NCBI GenBank assembly: GCA_964016985.1
Contig: OZ024835.1
Location: forward strand, 65,370,828-65,434,827
Length of the DNA stretch: 64,000 bases
Reading direction: 5' to 3'
DNA from: Anodontia alba
Lineage: Eukaryota; Mollusca; Bivalvia; Lucinida; Lucinidae
The notes beneath the pieces are model-generated. The model ran no database searches. It was not told the origin of the DNA and was given only the letters and a program-made list of their open reading frames with translations. This document shows, piece by piece, positions 61,778-64,000 of the stretch (position 1 is its first letter; each line of letters starts with the position of its first letter). The position numbers were made by a program, and so were the translations under genes.

Positions 61778-61992
61778 TTAACGCTAAGCATTCTGGGTAA
61801 AATTTTCAGCAGACGACAGATTGATGATATTTTTTCTTATTTTTCCAAAAAAACAGGATTCGACAGTTCATGGTAATTGTCTCCTAAGGAGACAATTTGC
61901 ATGAACTGTCAAATCCTGTTTTCTTGGAAAAATAAGAAAAATATCATCAATCTGTCGTCTGCTGAAAATGCCCAGAGCGTGGTAAAGGTTAA
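61778..61992 (+). mobile_element. E-family MITE (reference copy)
   Basis: TTAACGCTAAGCATTCTGGG, TAAAATTTTCAGCAGACGAC at the left; GTCGTCTGCTGAAAATGCCC, AGAGCGTGGTAAAGG, TTAA at the right. The core is a nearly perfect palindrome from GATATTTTTTCTTATTTTTC through TTGTCTCCTAAGGAGACAA. The TTAA on both sides fits piggyBac-type insertion. Confidence 0.8.
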
Positions 61993-62163
61993 GAAGCATC
62001 TTGTACGAAACGCATGGACAGAGCTTGAATGCAAATTTACAACCAAAGAAATTGCAGCTGCGCACACGCATGCGCAATCAGACCAGGACCCATCTTGTCC
62101 GCTTACTAAAACACATTGAAGACTCCATACTGACACCCTAACTAACTAGATACCGTCTTCACA

Positions 62164-62374
62164 TTAACCCATTTATGCCAGTGTCCTATTAAAAGGATAT
62201 TGACAAACAGTGTATATCCAGATCAGGCCGCAAACGCGGCGTCTGATCAGGGTTTATACTGTTTGCATTTAATACAGGAAATTCTGTAGAACATGGTTAT
62301 AGACAACCTTTCTATTGGCAATGAACAGGTCCAAAGAGTTATGGTAGAAAAGTCCACTCGGCATAAATGGGTAA
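62164..62374 (-). mobile_element. M-family MITE, copy 4 (reference copy)
   Basis: TTAA-CCCATTTATGCCAGTG to CACTCGGCATAAATGGG-TAAA. Stem GACAAACAGTGTATATCCAG, ATCAGGCCGC and complement (62204-62268). The TTAA and CCC ends suggest a piggyBac-derived MITE. Confidence 0.75.
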
Positions 62375-62410
62375 AAAGAAAAATGTCGTTTTCTGTTTTC
62401 ACTGATAATA

Positions 62411-62512
62411 GTGATCCTTTTTACTTTTGGAGGCAAGATTAAAAGCCGTATTATCACATTAAGCATTTCAAGCTTTTTTAAAGATCGCTTCCAAAAGTAA
62501 ATAAAAAAAGAT
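62411..62512. repeat. Inverted repeat pair
   Basis: GTGATCCTTTTTACTTTTGG and CCAAAAGTAAATAAAAAAAG with GATCAC are inverted arms of about 25 bases around a 55-base loop. A possible terminator-like or small fold-back element; function unknown. Confidence 0.5.
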
Positions 62513-62656
62513 CACTCTTATCCTTTCTCCGTTTTTATAACTGAAACTGCAACGACGTAATTGTGTTCTCCTGTATTCTTATATTATATCAAATGACCAT
62601 ATACCAATTAGATATTATTATATCAGTTTAACTATTATTATATCACCAGATATTTC

Positions 62657-62803
62657 CTTAAGAAATAAATTATTCCAAACCGTGCTCAAATGCCTAAGAT
62701 AAAGCACAGTTGAGTTTGGGTTGTACCCATTTGAGCACGAGCGAGCGCAGCTTTATCTGGGGCATTTGAGTACGGTTCGGAATAATTTATTTCTTTTCTA
62801 ACA
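62657..62803. mobile_element. Fold-back arms (AAATAAATTATTCC family)
   Basis: GAAATAAATTATTCCAAACC, GTGCTCAAATGCC and GATAAAGC are mirrored by GCTTTATCTGGGGCATTTGA, GTACGGTTCGGAATAATTTA, TTTCTT. Half of the same motif (GTGCTCAAATACCTTAGATA, AAGCACGGCTAG) recurs at 63401-63432, and GGGGTGCTAGAAAAGTAAT at 63473. Confidence 0.6.
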
Positions 62804-63400
62804 CCCCTCATTGAGCGAGTTTTGCATTAATGATTTCTTTTTATTGGTTTTCATTATTATTTTTTATTACCTGACTTCCCCTTTGGTAGTTGACAATACC
62901 TCTTAAGCATTACGTCACGCGGTTACGTAGTTACAAGGTTCGATGACGAATATTCAAAATGGCGGATAACTTATGCGAATCAGCTGACGGTGCAAAGTAT
63001 AAACGATGTATTAATATAAAAAATTAAAGCCTGTGTTCATGAAAGAATTGCAAAACGTATGAAATTTGAGTGCCGCGATGGACTTTAATAAGGACAGATA
63101 TAAAACAGCAAATAAGAATGTTAACCGACTTACTTTCGTTTTCGAACGTCAACAAATACACGATGGAAACAAGAAGTAAAACGAATGTGTTTGAATGGTG
63201 TAACCTGTAGAGAAACTCATCAGGTAAAAAAAAGTCAAAGAACCAATATGCTCATAGATCATTTTCTGTCTTAATAAATAATATAATTTATTATGTATAT
63301 GAATGTTTCGGCCAATATTGTAAGCTAATCTATCGTCCATAGTTACCAGGGAGCGAAACTTTCGCAAATATTTGGTTTCCCGTCGATAGCGCGCGACAAA
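62804..63400. other. No recognisable gene
   Basis: Unique sequence between two related fold-back motifs; it may be the interior of one larger element. The 105-codon minus-strand frame shows no recognisable domain. Confidence 0.35.
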
Positions 63401-63554
63401 ATTCCTGTGCTCAAATACCTTAGATAAAGCACGGCTAGAAATGTAGAGACAAATAAGGAACAACACGTGCTGGGGTGCTAGAAAAGTAATTAAATAACGT
63501 CAGTGTCCAAACGGCATTATCGTTAGGCTTAAGTGACATCAGTCGAAACAACTT

Positions 63555-63625
63555 TAAAATGCGAATGCCTTGATCACACTGCGCAGATGTATAGTGTGAG
63601 CTGGGCCTACACTCTTCGTCACGGA
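63555..63625. mobile_element. F/C-like hairpin, diverged
   Basis: GCCTTGATCACACTGCGCAG, ATGTATAGTGTGAGCTGGGC form an imperfect stem. Confidence 0.4.
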
Positions 63626-63678
63626 TCTTTTTGTGTGATACTGCTGAATAAGTATCGCACGTTTTGATTACCAATTTC

Positions 63679-63885
63679 TTAACCCTTGTCCTTCTGAATA
63701 AATTAAGATGCCACGCCCACTTCTAATTCTTAGCCATCTTGATCTGGATTTTTTGCTATCAATTCACGTACTTAATGGCAAACAGTGCAGAGCCAGATCA
63801 GTTGGCTTCTTCAGAAGCCAACTGATCTGGATATACACTGTTTGCAAAGACAGGATATATCCGGGTTCAGCAGGACAAGGGTTAA
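63679..63885 (+). mobile_element. K-family MITE, copy 3 (reference copy)
   Basis: TTAACCCTTGTCCTTCTGAA to TTCAGCAGGACAAGGGTTAA, with TTAA at each edge. The stem (63780-63846) pairs CAAACAGTGCAGAGCCAGAT, CAGTTGGCTTCTTCAGAAGC with the complement to CACTGTTTGC. The left half includes the CCACGCCCACTTCTAAT block. Confidence 0.82.
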
Positions 63886-64000
63886 GGGTGCATTCCAAAG
63901 TTTTTTCCTTCCATTTCTATTTGTGCATGGCTGTCACACAAATAAAATGCAAGCAAACTGAATATAACAGTACATGTTCATCAAGTACTGTATCAATACA

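Overview
The window looks like intergenic or intronic DNA from a large, AT-rich, repeat-dense metazoan genome. A marine mollusc, probably a bivalve, is the best guess. The reasons are tRNA-derived SINEs of mollusc-like build, non-LTR retrotransposon remnants typical of invertebrates, long microsatellites, and very many short non-autonomous DNA transposons (MITEs). This is inference from sequence style, not a database match. I recognise no host protein-coding gene, rRNA or intact tRNA. Almost every open frame longer than 60 codons is a by-product of a microsatellite, minisatellite or MITE; the exceptions are three LINE remnants.

The dominant feature is a set of short elements whose centres are long, near-perfect palindromes. 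Family names here are mine. PalA has ends CATCACG and CGTAATG, is about 278 bp and has about 26 copies or fragments. PalB has TA-flanked CAGT..AACCTCAATG ends and is about 360 bp. Tig has TA-flanked CAGTCGACTCTCGTTATCTC ends and is about 330 bp. K, M and E have TTAA-flanked, piggyBac-like ends and are about 205 to 290 bp. L, D, F, H, I, J, N, Q, R, S, V and W are further fold-back elements. PalA, PalB and R share a related hairpin stem (GTACTCRTTAGAAnCGCCT), although PalA and PalB at least have different ends and target-site behaviour. L, M, K and single hairpins share a second stem (CAGTGTAGAYCC..GATCAG).

Layout. 1-9 kb: a tRNA-Lys-like SINE, PalA copies, fold-backs V and S, D/E/F hairpins, PalB and J. 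9-16 kb: fold-back W around a long (TA)n, L and M elements, a TC microsatellite, a LINE 3' end with a C2H2 finger (13.84-14.46 kb), H, E and a PalB nested in Tig. 16-21 kb: PalA with a doubled core, K elements facing each other around fold-back N, and F/E hairpins. 21.6-23.2 kb: four tandem copies of a ~369-bp unit. 23.5-26.4 kb: AT and poly-T tracts, L and H. 26.4-27.85 kb: a 5'-truncated jockey/CR1-like LINE with a clean 315-codon reverse transcriptase frame. 29.84-32.25 kb: a 51-bp minisatellite with a local 102-bp higher-order repeat. 33-38 kb: Q, PalA composites, a ~100-bp inverted duplication, a CAT microsatellite and Tig. 38.4-40.2 kb: an L1/Tx1-like LINE 3' end cut by PalA. 41.8-43.1 kb: PalB and three PalA copies. 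43.5-49.4 kb: a 111-bp tandem duplication, I, PalA, R, L and M. 49.4-50.8 kb: a 34-bp minisatellite apparently invaded by PalB, itself invaded by PalA. 51-54.1 kb: E, PalB with PalA inside, a PalA/J/SINE cluster and Tig. 56.2-56.8 kb: a PalA cut by Tig with a clear TA duplication. 52.24-52.73 kb and 59.46-59.95 kb are near-identical copies. 60-64 kb: E, L, M, a fold-back and K.

The genes do not form a pathway. The biological content is transposon ecology: nested insertions give a relative age order, and the palindromic stems form a recurring structural module.
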